A stretch of 64,000 nt of DNA from Aquimarina aquimarini. GTDB taxonomy: Bacteria; Bacteroidota; Bacteroidia; Flavobacteriales; Flavobacteriaceae. The stretch covers positions 85,288 to 149,287 of the forward strand of contig NZ_OMKE01000008.1 in assembly GCF_900299535.1 (NCBI RefSeq). The letters are read 5' to 3'. The position numbers and the translations under genes are program-made. Numbering within the stretch: the first letter of the stretch is position 1; each line of letters opens with the position of its first letter. Positions 37,276-45,733 of the stretch are shown here, piece by piece. The notes below the pieces were generated by a model, which saw only the letters and a program-made list of their open reading frames with translations, had not been told where the DNA came from and did not search any database.

Positions 37276-38505
37276 TTATAACAAAGCTTTTGGGATTAGT
37301 TTTTTAGGTGTTTTTCGCTTTCTTCGCTGTTTGCTCGATCTACTGGTAAACCTGCCCAATTCATCTCTTTGAAGGCTTTTCCGTTTATTACTTCCAGTAG
37401 TTTTTTTAGGGATTCCAGAAACAGCTTTTGCAGTTTTCTTCTTATTGGATTGTATGGCAATGGCAATTCCTGTTCCTACAATGGCGAGTCCCCCTATAAT
37501 GACCAGCGTTTTATTCTTTTCAAAAAAACTCTTTTTTTTCTCTGAGACTGCACTTTTTGAAGCAGGTAAGGGGGTGTTTCTTGAAACCACTGCTCGCGAT
37601 GGTCTGACGGCTCTTCTTGTGATTGGAGAAGGACGTACTGCGGGTCTTCTGATTTCTCGTGGTGGAGGAAGTCGTGGAGTTGAAGGTTTGGGTTTTTGAA
37701 ACAACTTTTTTGCCTGTTGCTTGATCTGTTTTGCTTTTCCAAAAATATTACCAATCTTTCCTACCAATGTTGCTATTCCTGCAACTGCTCCTGTCGCTGC
37801 GGCAATAGAAGCGCTTGTGGCAATAGCCCCTAATCCTTCTACCTGAATCTCATTATTCACAAAAGCCTCTACCATATCAGGATCAGACTCGACTACAAAT
37901 TTCTCAAACGGATCGTTATAAATAGTAGGCCCATCATCATCAAATGGGTTTCCTAAAGCAACACCACTTAAAGGTACTGCTCGGTCTTTATTCCCTTTTC
38001 CTTTAAGAATAGCTCTTTTTAGGTTTCTTTTTTTTCCTCCTGCGGTCTCATAAATCTTTTCTGCTTTTCGGATTGCTTTTCTCATTTTGGCAAACTTGCG
38101 CATATCACCTCCTCGTTTTCGTGCCGCTGCCTCACTCAAATATCCAAAACGTAGCTTGCTGGCAACTTTGAACATATTGATCTTCATGGCCAGTAAAAAT
38201 CCATTACGAAGTAAAATCGTCGCTGGGTTTAAAAAACGATTAAAGGTTTTTACAACGGGTTTCACTACTTTTCTGGCAAATCGCTTTAAGCCTCTTCCAA
38301 TCTTTTTAAAGAAACCTCCCAATCCATCAATCACATAGATGTTTTCATCTATATCGGCATACATCACTACATTACCCTGATCATCTAATATCTCATAAGC
38401 AATCTCTGGAGGATCACTCATCCCGTTGATATACTCACTACTATCTTGAATATCCATATGATCTATTCCTGTGCTATCAAATCCATCTAATCGGTGTAAT
38501 TCCAT
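37276..38505 (-). CDS. Large basic membrane protein of the element
   Basis: A 409-residue protein with an acidic N-terminus (~1-60), a basic amphipathic region (FFKKIGRGLKRFARKVVK), two hydrophobic small-residue stretches (~residues 228-250 and ~333-352), a Pro/Arg-rich linker (~275-320) and a very basic C-terminus (~353-409). It could bridge a membrane and nucleic acid inside a particle. No known family. Confidence 0.65.
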   Translation of the reverse strand: MELHRLDGFDSTGIDHMDIQDSSEYINGMSDPPEIAYEILDDQGNVVMYADIDENIYVIDGLGGFFKKIGRGLKRFARKVVKPVVKTFNRFLNPATILLRNGFLLAMKINMFKVASKLRFGYLSEAAARKRGGDMRKFAKMRKAIRKAEKIYETAGGKKRNLKRAILKGKGNKDRAVPLSGVALGNPFDDDGPTIYNDPFEKFVVESDPDMVEAFVNNEIQVEGLGAIATSASIAAATGAVAGIATLVGKIGNIFGKAKQIKQQAKKLFQKPKPSTPRLPPPREIRRPAVRPSPITRRAVRPSRAVVSRNTPLPASKSAVSEKKKSFFEKNKTLVIIGGLAIVGTGIAIAIQSNKKKTAKAVSGIPKKTTGSNKRKSLQRDELGRFTSRSSKQRRKRKTPKKLIPKALL

Positions 38506-38547
38506 AATCTTACTATTTTAATAGTTATACTTTATAGCTCTCAAAAT

Positions 38548-39477
38548 CTACTCTTTGCGAGCTGTCTTTTTATTCTTTAAAGGGGATGTTTTTGGTGGCT
38601 TGGCCAGCATTTTTAAGACTCCAATTCCTGCGACAACCGATATGACAGAGATCATTAAAAAGTTGAACAGCTTAAAATCATCTTTCTCTGTAGGCTGACT
38701 GGTATCTTGTTGCTCATCAAAGCGAAAGGGGGAACTGGTTTTTCCATGTTTTATAGGAGTCGCCTGTTTTTTGACAGGAGGTTGTTTTGTGATCTTAAAA
38801 GGGGTAGCGCATCTATACTGCATGGTATTCTCTGAGATGATCTCTCGTAGTGGGATTGGTTTTTGTTGTAATGCATCTAAGCTGACATCTGCAATATCCA
38901 CCCCACTAAGTGTTGTACTACCTTGTAGTAAAACAGCATTGTTGATAGGAATATCTTTTTTTTCTGAATATGGAACCTCGTGATTGAATCGATCTGTTAC
39001 ACAATCCAGAGTAATCTGTTTACCTTCTGTAAAGACTACAGGGTATACATGTTGAAAATGTGATTTTCCTCCGTATTTAGTGATCCGAATCATAAATGGA
39101 ATCCCTAGATTAGATAGGATACTGCCTATAAATACAGTATAGCAATCACAATCTACACCAGTAGCTCGATCTGCCCATGTTCTGGATGGTCTGCGTACCT
39201 GTTCGATACCCGTGGCATCCATTTTATACTGAATATGACGGTATACAAAATTCCAGATATTCTTACAGCTATCCATTACACTATTGCCTTTTAGCCTTAA
39301 AGCCAGTTTATAACTATCAGCTTTGGTTTGCTGGATCACTGCCTGTATTAACTTTAGAGTATCTTTTAATTGCGCTTTTCCTGTTTCTACAATGACCGTA
39401 TCATGCCCAATACTTTTAGGGATAAGTGCATCGTAGTGATGGCCTGTAGCGATATGTCGTTTGGTAGTAGCTTGCAT
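38548..39477 (-). CDS. Transglutaminase-like cysteine protein with C-terminal TM
   Basis: A 309-residue protein. Residues ~65-165 form a transglutaminase-like domain with ATGVDCDCYTVFIGSIL (Cys110/112), FQHVYPVVF (His143) and ITLDCV (Asp158), a plausible Cys-His-Asp triad. A TM helix lies at ~274-292, followed by a basic tail. It may be a maturation protease or cross-linker. Its start overlaps the stop of the LEA14-like gene by one base (TAATG). Confidence 0.75.
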   Translation of the reverse strand: MQATTKRHIATGHHYDALIPKSIGHDTVIVETGKAQLKDTLKLIQAVIQQTKADSYKLALRLKGNSVMDSCKNIWNFVYRHIQYKMDATGIEQVRRPSRTWADRATGVDCDCYTVFIGSILSNLGIPFMIRITKYGGKSHFQHVYPVVFTEGKQITLDCVTDRFNHEVPYSEKKDIPINNAVLLQGSTTLSGVDIADVSLDALQQKPIPLREIISENTMQYRCATPFKITKQPPVKKQATPIKHGKTSSPFRFDEQQDTSQPTEKDDFKLFNFLMISVISVVAGIGVLKMLAKPPKTSPLKNKKTARKE

Positions 39478-39938
39478 TAGAGTTGTAATAGAATGGTATC
39501 TGTTTTTTCATAGGGTAATCCATTAACTCTGGTTATGATCTGAGTTTGGATAGGTAGTTGAATGGGATTTCCTAAACGAATGTCTTCAGATATCTGAACA
39601 CCTAGTACTTGGATCAGTGTCAACCATCCTGCCGACTGTATCTTTACATTAAAAGTCTTTTCACTATGTTCTGGAATCTCAATAATGGTATTCTCAATAG
39701 AAGAGGTACCTAGAATCTTTGATTTAAACAGAACTTTTACATACGGATGCTGTAAGTCTAATGCTATTGGATTTGGGTTTTGGAGTTTTACCTCTGCCGA
39801 TAGTTCAAATCCTGTAAGGTTGATTTTATGGATCCGTACCTTAATACGAGAAGTGATATTTTTTCCTGCTTTTTGTAAACGGGATAAATATCGTATCGAA
39901 AAAAAAGCGGCCAAACCTCCAGCTATCCATTTGAACAT
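39477..39938 (-). CDS. LEA14/WHy-like beta-sandwich protein, membrane anchored
   Basis: A 153-residue protein with a short N-terminal hydrophobic anchor (WIAGGLAAFFSI) and an LEA_2/WHy-type domain. The domain shows INLTGFELSAEVKLQNPNPI (with the Asn-Pro-Asn-Pro mark), KILGTSSIENTIIEIPEHSE and further strands. It is the first gene of the long minus-strand array. Such domains are usually extracytoplasmic; a virion membrane protein is possible. Confidence 0.75.
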   Translation of the reverse strand: MFKWIAGGLAAFFSIRYLSRLQKAGKNITSRIKVRIHKINLTGFELSAEVKLQNPNPIALDLQHPYVKVLFKSKILGTSSIENTIIEIPEHSEKTFNVKIQSAGWLTLIQVLGVQISEDIRLGNPIQLPIQTQIITRVNGLPYEKTDTILLQL

Positions 39939-40104
39939 AATCCTTGTTTTTTTTCAAAGGAATATCAAAAAAAAGAGGATGAAAAATGGAAGATATTTAT
40001 TGGTATATAAAAGTTGTTTTTTATAAAAATTGTAGTAATTTAAAGGGGTAGGAAGGGTAATAGGGGATAACTTTAATCGTTGTAACTCTTCACAACACTA
40101 ATGA

Positions 40105-40126
40105 ACATTAAATGATTTTAAATGAC
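40105..40126 (+). repeat. 22-bp imperfect direct repeat, right copy
   Basis: ACATTAAATGATTTTAAATGAC, 19/22 identical to 19685-19706 and in the same orientation. It ends 8 bases before the ATG of the small HTH gene. With the left copy it brackets the integrase plus the minus-strand array (about 20.4 kb). Confidence 0.6.
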
Positions 40127-40134
40127 AATAGGTT

Positions 40135-40305
40135 ATGCAATTTACTTTTAAAACAAAACAGGAATTAAGTGCGTTTTTAGGGATCAGTAGACAGACGTTA
40201 CGCAGGAAACTCAAAGAAATTAAAGGACTCGATACGGGAAGAAGACAATTATTATACCCCTATGAGGTGCGAATGATATTTGAAGCTTTTAAGGTTTTTG
40301 AATGA
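40135..40305 (+). CDS. 56-residue helix-turn-helix protein
   Basis: A short gene starting ATG at 40135 and ending TGA at 40303-40305. The product is basic, with an HTH core KQELSAFLGISRQTLRRKL and a tail LLYPYEVRMIFEAF. It parallels the 78-residue HTH protein at 29671-29907. The AAATGA repeat immediately upstream is a natural operator candidate, so it may be an autoregulator or excisionase-like factor of the element. Confidence 0.65.
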   Translation: MQFTFKTKQELSAFLGISRQTLRRKLKEIKGLDTGRRQLLYPYEVRMIFEAFKVFE

Positions 40306-40422
40306 TTTAAAGTATGTGACTTGGGGATATCCTAAAGGAACGGAGCCTAAGATTAATCCGTTTGTATGAAAATCAAAGAAAAAGGAACTGCTAAATACTA
40401 GGAAAAACAATTCTAATTCCGC

Positions 40423-40430
40423 TAAATTTG
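40423..40430 (+). promoter_or_regulatory. -7 element (TAAATTTG) upstream of the RT cassette
   Basis: An exact TAnnTTTG match; a start near 40437 would give a ~60-base leader before the ATG at 40500. The leader contains a small AGGA/TCCT hairpin (about 40453-40466). No clear TTG at -33. Confidence 0.4.
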
Positions 40431-40476
40431 TAAATAAATATACAGGAAATAAAAGGACATATATCCTATTTCATTG

Positions 40477-40485
40477 TTGTAGCCA
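40477..40485 (+). repeat. 9-bp inverted repeat bounding the RT cassette, left arm
   Basis: TTGTAGCCA here is the exact inverse of TGGCTACAA at 42848-42856, just after the RT stop. The pair brackets the two-gene cassette and may mark a mobile cassette boundary. Confidence 0.4.
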
Positions 40486-40499
40486 ATTTGAACAAACCT

Positions 40500-41291
40500 A
40501 TGGGAGTTAAAACATATCCAGCGATTGAAGGAAGTATTTTGGAAGGTTTGAGCCGAATTTTGGGAGATACAAATTATGGTTTGACTGGAACTGAAATAGG
40601 AAAATTTCTTCCCGAAGTTGGAATCAAAGATGTTGACTCAACTAACACAAAATGGAAAAGAATTTATAATGCTTTCGTAACGTATCAAAATGAAAAAAAG
40701 ATTTCGAATAACATTTTAAAATTTATAATCAAATCAGTCAGTCCTGCTCGATATTTAGGAAAAAATGAACAATTTGAACACATTAGAGAGGAATTAAATA
40801 AACGCCTTTCATTTATCGGTTTGGAATATAAAGCAAATGGAAAATTTACAAACTCTACAAAATCGAACACTATTTCAGAAGCGGAACAAAAAGCAAATCG
40901 ATTAAAAAGTAAACTTGAAAACAGAAACGCTCATTCAGAAATTTTTAAATATTGTAACGCAGAATTACTCGTTGAAAACTATTTTCATACTGTGTTTGAG
41001 GCAGTCAAAAGTGTAGCCGATAAAATCCGAAAAAAAACTGGTTTGACTGGAGATGGAGCGGAATTAGTTGAGAAAGCATTTTCTATAAAAAATCCTTTAA
41101 TAACTATAAATGACTTATCGACTGAAACCAAAGAAAGTGAACATAAAGGATTTGCGAATTTAATAAAAGGTGTATTTGGAATGTTTAGAAACACAACTGC
41201 TCACGCACCCAAAATAACTTGGGAAATTAATGAACAAGATGCGTTGGACATTTTATCAACTATATCATTGATTCAAAGAAAACTAGAATAA
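40500..41291 (+). CDS. TIGR02391-family protein with HEPN-like motif
   Basis: About 263 residues from ATG 40500 (a TTG at 40488 would add four). The C-terminal ~110 residues match the TIGR02391 (Ymh) family: ELLVENYFHTVFEAVKSVAD, LTGDGAELVEKAF, then FRNTTAHAPK, which contains an R-N-x3-H motif (Arg234/His239 counted from the TTG) as in HEPN ribonucleases. The N-terminal half is helical. It lies 7 bases before the reverse transcriptase gene, so the two form one unit; an abortive-infection effector role is inferred. Confidence 0.75.
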   Translation: MGVKTYPAIEGSILEGLSRILGDTNYGLTGTEIGKFLPEVGIKDVDSTNTKWKRIYNAFVTYQNEKKISNNILKFIIKSVSPARYLGKNEQFEHIREELNKRLSFIGLEYKANGKFTNSTKSNTISEAEQKANRLKSKLENRNAHSEIFKYCNAELLVENYFHTVFEAVKSVADKIRKKTGLTGDGAELVEKAFSIKNPLITINDLSTETKESEHKGFANLIKGVFGMFRNTTAHAPKITWEINEQDALDILSTISLIQRKLE

Positions 41292-41298
41292 AAAAGAG

Positions 41299-42843
41299 GT
41301 GTCCTTACCAAAGAAACATAATACCGAAACAAAAAGGCTTCTGAAAAAAGTGCCAAAAGTAAAAATTTCAAAATGGCTATTGGAGGAAGGTTACTATCCT
41401 GAACAATATGTAATTCCACCTTGTTTTCAAGTTAAAAAATTTGAATTACAAGATAATCCATACTTTGAAGTTGATACAACAGGTGCTCAACCAAAATTCG
41501 AGCCTGAAAAATCTGATTTAGTAAACGTATCTTTCCCAAAATCACAACTTACAGACAGAACATTTGGAATTATTGCACCGAAAATCTATCACGATTTAGT
41601 TTGGTACTTAATGAATGAATGGGATTTGATAATCAAGACATTATTCAAAACTCAAAACAAAATATATTCATACAGTTTTCCAATTCCGGTATCCAAAAAG
41701 AATGAAGGTATTTTAGGACATCTTCGTGCTGGAAGAATGATTTATGAATTTTTGGAAATGGCTGAAAATGATTTAGTAGCTGAAGCCTACAACTACAAAT
41801 TCATATTAAAAACGGACATAAAAAACTTCTATCCTTCGATTTACACTCATAGCATTGCTTGGGCAATTCATACAAAAAAGACAATCAGAGCGAAAGGAAA
41901 TAGAAGTGATTATGCAATTTTTTTAGGTTTAAAACTTGACAAGTTGATTCAGTATGCGAATGATGGTTGCACTAATGGAATAGCTATAGGGCCAGCTATT
42001 TCAGACTTAATTTCAGAAATAGTTTTAAGTACAGTTGATACTGAATCTTCGAAAATAATTGACAAAAAAGGCATTGATTTTATTGGTGTTCGCTTCAAAG
42101 ACGATTATAGGTTTTTATGCCAATCAAAAGAAGATGCCAACTATATAATTAAGACTTTACAAAAACAAATGGCAGTTTTTAATTTGACTCTTAATGAAAG
42201 TAAATCTAAAATTGATGAACTTCCAGAAGGTCTTTTTAGAGAATGGACAGCTGATTATCAACCATTTTCAGTAAGGTATCGTAAAAAAATAAGTTATAAA
42301 CGATTTGAAAGTTCGTTACGTGGAACTTTGAAAGTGGACAAAAAATTTGAAGGAACTGGAGTTGTTGATAGATTTTTAAGTGAATTAACAACCAACGAGA
42401 ATGAATTAAAATTTGACTTTAAGGACAAAGATTTACTTAAAGCAATAAGCTTATTACTGCTTTTAAAAGAAAGAAGAAACAAGTCCTTTCCTCAAATACT
42501 TGGAATAATTGAAAAAATAATTCAGAAAAACAAAGGCAAGAAAAGAATAACAGCCAAAATAACTTCTGTTATTGAAAGTCTGCTAAATGAAAAATTAAAG
42601 AATATTGAAGACAATCAATATGACCTTATTTGGCTCATATATTTTGTAAAATCTATTAATTTATTTCCAGTTACTTTTCCTAAAAAATTCAAGTCACCAT
42701 TAATAAAAAGTCTAAAGACTAATGGACTGGAATTCTTTAAACCAATACCAACGGAAATGAAACTATTTGAAACAATTAAAAAGCCAGGAAAGAATAAAGA
42801 ATTACTTGAACATTTAGCTTTGTTTAAGAAAACCGAGGAATAA
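41299..42843 (+). CDS. Defence-type reverse transcriptase (Abi/UG-like)
   Basis: A 514-residue protein starting at GTG. RT motifs are visible: TDIKNFYPSIYTHSIAWA with Asp173, GIAIGPAISDLISEI (~227-241) and the catalytic FKDDY box (266-270; usual YxDD). The C-terminal ~210 residues are helical and lack maturase X/En domains, so it is not a group II intron RT. The FYPSIYTHS motif resembles AbiA/AbiK and other defence RT groups. I cannot assign a DRT type. It is coupled to the HEPN-like gene. Confidence 0.85.
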   Translation: MSLPKKHNTETKRLLKKVPKVKISKWLLEEGYYPEQYVIPPCFQVKKFELQDNPYFEVDTTGAQPKFEPEKSDLVNVSFPKSQLTDRTFGIIAPKIYHDLVWYLMNEWDLIIKTLFKTQNKIYSYSFPIPVSKKNEGILGHLRAGRMIYEFLEMAENDLVAEAYNYKFILKTDIKNFYPSIYTHSIAWAIHTKKTIRAKGNRSDYAIFLGLKLDKLIQYANDGCTNGIAIGPAISDLISEIVLSTVDTESSKIIDKKGIDFIGVRFKDDYRFLCQSKEDANYIIKTLQKQMAVFNLTLNESKSKIDELPEGLFREWTADYQPFSVRYRKKISYKRFESSLRGTLKVDKKFEGTGVVDRFLSELTTNENELKFDFKDKDLLKAISLLLLLKERRNKSFPQILGIIEKIIQKNKGKKRITAKITSVIESLLNEKLKNIEDNQYDLIWLIYFVKSINLFPVTFPKKFKSPLIKSLKTNGLEFFKPIPTEMKLFETIKKPGKNKELLEHLALFKKTEE

Positions 42844-42847
42844 AAAC

Positions 42848-42888
42848 TGGCTACAATCGAGTAGCCTGACGCGGTAATTAATTACCGC
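42848..42888 (+). ncRNA. Tandem hairpins after the RT gene (terminator or structured RNA)
   Basis: First hairpin GGCTAC-AATCGA-GTAGCC (42849-42866), then the perfect 18-bp palindrome GCGGTAATTAATTACCGC (42871-42888). No T run follows immediately, so these could be an RNA element or the right boundary of the cassette rather than a plain terminator. The first stem includes the 9-bp inverted repeat arm. Confidence 0.4.
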
Positions 42889-42943
42889 AATTTGATATAA
42901 AACCTGAAGATCTCGATTTTTAAACATCGTGATTTTCTATAAC

Positions 42944-42951
42944 TAAATTTG
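42944..42951 (+). promoter_or_regulatory. -7 element (TAAATTTG) for the 43-46.5 kb operon
   Basis: An exact TAnnTTTG match 35 bases before the ATG at 42987; no convincing -33 TTG. Confidence 0.4.
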
Positions 42952-42986
42952 ACGTTAGTCGAGATAAAAACGAGAATCCTACGTAA

Positions 42987-44033
42987 ATGAAGAAAACATT
43001 TCTATTTATAATTATTTTAGCAATTCTAGCCTCTTGTAAATCATTAAAAGTTTTAAAAACAGAATCTGAAATTTTTAATATTTTAAACAAAATAACCTAT
43101 CAGCATAAAGACATTACAGATAAAAATGAGGGCTATCATAATGTAGCAGATTTTTTAAATGAAAGCGAAATAACAAAGATAGAAGCTTGGAAAAGTCCAG
43201 AACCAACTTTAGAAAATTTTTATGGTGCAGATTGTATAGGTTGCTCAAATGACATCAAGAAATTTACACCTATATACAGAGCCGAGAAAGGCAATTTTAT
43301 TCACTTTGGACTCAAAAAAAGTATGGGAATTGAAAATTTAGTATTTAATAAAAAGGGGGCTTTTATCACTCATTTTTTTACTTATCAACACTATTCTCAA
43401 TCGCAAATTGAAAAAGAATTAAAAGAAAGAGGTAATAGTGGTTATGTAATAAGTGGCATTTTCCCAACAACAATAAATGCCAACCATATTTACTTAAAAC
43501 ATTTGGAATATAGCGACCAAACCGATAATGGCGAATGGTATAACACTTCGTTTCCTATGGCGTTAGAATATTACATCAATGTAAAAGAAAAACAACACGT
43601 TTTGCGTTTCAAATTTAAAGGTGGTTTTTACAGCTACCAAAGAGATGATGCAAATGGCGACCTTAGAATGATTCACTTTTTTGAACCTGAGTTCGTTGCA
43701 AATGCAGTTGACTTTAACCAGCAATCAAGCTTTTCTTCTAAAACCAAAGGTTATTATGGCGAAGCAACTTTCTTTTTAATAAAAATAGAAAAAAAAATGA
43801 ACCTAAGTGTAGTAATAAATTCAAAAATAGTAGAGAAAAAATTTCAGTTTTCAATATTAGAAAACAACTCCTTTAATACCATAGAACAATACGTAAATAA
43901 GCACAGCGAACTTTACACCACCTATAATAAAAACCTAGAAAAAGGCGAATATCTCATTCGGGTAATTAATGGCAAATCTACTTATTGGAATATGCCATTG
44001 TATGATTTAAATCTAAAAAAAGTAAAACTATAA
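42987..44033 (+). CDS. Hypothetical lipoprotein, 348 aa
   Basis: Lipoprotein signal FLFIIILAILASCKS with lipidated Cys17. The mature protein is mixed alpha/beta with many aromatic residues; a C-G-C-type pair (ADCIGCSND) lies near residue 90. No family recognised. First of four closely packed genes (3-base gap to the next), all membrane-linked, so a shared envelope function is likely. Confidence 0.7.
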   Translation: MKKTFLFIIILAILASCKSLKVLKTESEIFNILNKITYQHKDITDKNEGYHNVADFLNESEITKIEAWKSPEPTLENFYGADCIGCSNDIKKFTPIYRAEKGNFIHFGLKKSMGIENLVFNKKGAFITHFFTYQHYSQSQIEKELKERGNSGYVISGIFPTTINANHIYLKHLEYSDQTDNGEWYNTSFPMALEYYINVKEKQHVLRFKFKGGFYSYQRDDANGDLRMIHFFEPEFVANAVDFNQQSSFSSKTKGYYGEATFFLIKIEKKMNLSVVINSKIVEKKFQFSILENNSFNTIEQYVNKHSELYTTYNKNLEKGEYLIRVINGKSTYWNMPLYDLNLKKVKL

Positions 44034-44036
44034 CCA

Positions 44037-44660
44037 ATGAAATACCTAAAACGTTTTGCCCTACTTTTTTTGCTCTTATCCATAGGTGTTAGTGTTTGGA
44101 TAGGAAGCAAAGAATATTACGATGATGAAACTAGGGTACAAATTAACGCAAGAAAACGAGGTTGGGAAGAAAACAAAGCTGTGCTTGAAAAAGAAATAGA
44201 CCAACTTAAAGCTGAAAATAGAGCGTATGCCAATAAAATAACAAGTTGCATCACGCAAAAAACAGAGTCAATTTCTGATGAAACAAAAGCTGTTTTATAT
44301 ACCATAAAAAACTACCATTCAGAGATTGAAATACCCAAAACCGTAACTAATTATCATAATACTAATTCAGAAATCCCAACTTTTTCCGTTTTTAATTATG
44401 AAAGAAAAAATGACGAACTTTGGTTTGGATTTTATATAGGTTATCGTATTACAATGGTAACAGATTATGATAATGTAGTGCTTCATTTTTCATATTCAGC
44501 AGGCACTGCGCATACCGTTTTTGGTACTATAAATTATAATACTTTGACTAAAGAGGTAAGTACAACAGAATATTCATATGGTACAGGCGCTGGCGGCACA
44601 ACACTCTACTTAAACGGTGTAAAAGTTAAAGAATCATTTAAATATTTTACAAATGAATAA
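44037..44660 (+). CDS. Hypothetical single-TM protein, 207 aa
   Basis: An N-terminal TM/signal-anchor (FALLFLLLSIGVSVWIG), then a coiled coil (~residues 38-75), then a beta-rich domain (~100-205) with a glycine-rich loop TEYSYGTGAGGTTLYLNG. No family recognised. Its end overlaps the next gene by 8 bases. Confidence 0.68.
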   Translation: MKYLKRFALLFLLLSIGVSVWIGSKEYYDDETRVQINARKRGWEENKAVLEKEIDQLKAENRAYANKITSCITQKTESISDETKAVLYTIKNYHSEIEIPKTVTNYHNTNSEIPTFSVFNYERKNDELWFGFYIGYRITMVTDYDNVVLHFSYSAGTAHTVFGTINYNTLTKEVSTTEYSYGTGAGGTTLYLNGVKVKESFKYFTNE

Positions 44661-45723
44661 AACACGAATACTACACTTAGTCAGCTTTTTAATTTTTGCA
44701 ATAAGTATTTATATACTGTTTAATAACTATAAAACGTATTTGGAATTAAGAGGTATAAAAGCCGATAATGAAATTAATGCGGTTATTGATCTATTAGATA
44801 AAAATTTTCATAATTATTATAGTTTGCCAGAAAACGATAACAACTGGGTACAAATTGGGGAATTACCAGAAAATCACGATGTAGATGTAAGCGAAGAAAT
44901 ATTAGAATACCTCAACGCAAATCGAAATTTATGGCAATACGAGTATATAAAAAACCCTATTAAAACTACAGACCAAACTAGTTATACTTTAGGGCATTTT
45001 GAGCTAGCAGACAATAAAACAAGTACTATTTTGTACAGCTTTAATAATTTTTACAGCGATTGGAAACACTTTAAAGAAGCCCAAAATCACAATCTATTAC
45101 TTGAAACTTTAACTCAGGAATTAGACTACACTATAGAGCCTCATTCAGAAAAATTTTGGTATATAAGTTTAAACACCTTGTTTGACCATACTTTAGATAA
45201 TGAAAAACTAAACAATAACGCTACAATTTATTACAACTTAAATGAGGCATTAAACTATTATAATAGCTCTGTAAAATATCCTGATTATAAATTGGATATG
45301 AATATCGATTCTGAGATGGATGCTATAGAGATTGCTAAAACTCTTAAAAAGTTAAGCATGCTTGATTACTACCAAAAATACATAAAGCGTACAGATAGAG
45401 ATGTAGAAACGTTTCAAAATATTTGGGAAAATGGCAAGCAATATTTCTTCAGCTTTATGCCTCAAAAACGCTACAATGGCTTATGTAAACCTTTTATAGA
45501 TGAGCTTTTTACTACTTATAATACAGTTACTCAAACCAATACTTACAAAAAACATTTTGAAAAATATGATTTAGACGATTCAGAATTTTATGCCTTACCA
45601 AATACAGAGGAGTTTAAAGATGACTATCAATGGGCGTACAGTTTTTGGGACAGACGCTTTACCGAAGGTACAATGGAATATGTGCACCAAGTATTGTTAG
45701 AAATAAAAAATCATTACGAATAA
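44653..45723 (+). CDS. Hypothetical single-TM protein, 356 aa, with FWxRR-EG C-terminal motif
   Basis: An N-terminal TM (LVSFLIFAISIYILF) and a long soluble helical/beta domain. The last ~30 residues read FWDRRFTEGTMEYVHQVLLE followed by IKNHYE. The next gene's product ends the same way, so the two share a C-terminal motif although the rest differs. Function unknown. It overlaps its upstream neighbour and lies 10 bases before the next gene. Confidence 0.68.
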   Translation: MNKTRILHLVSFLIFAISIYILFNNYKTYLELRGIKADNEINAVIDLLDKNFHNYYSLPENDNNWVQIGELPENHDVDVSEEILEYLNANRNLWQYEYIKNPIKTTDQTSYTLGHFELADNKTSTILYSFNNFYSDWKHFKEAQNHNLLLETLTQELDYTIEPHSEKFWYISLNTLFDHTLDNEKLNNNATIYYNLNEALNYYNSSVKYPDYKLDMNIDSEMDAIEIAKTLKKLSMLDYYQKYIKRTDRDVETFQNIWENGKQYFFSFMPQKRYNGLCKPFIDELFTTYNTVTQTNTYKKHFEKYDLDDSEFYALPNTEEFKDDYQWAYSFWDRRFTEGTMEYVHQVLLEIKNHYE

Positions 45724-45733
45724 AACTGCTAAA

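Noticed and set aside
37494..37754. Minus-strand 86-codon frame in the large basic protein gene
   Set aside because: Out-of-frame overlap; residue pattern not protein-like.
41299..42843. Retron or group II intron RT
   Set aside because: No X/maturase domain, no msr/msd-like inverted structure upstream, and the group II fragment is 4.7 kb away on the other side of several genes.
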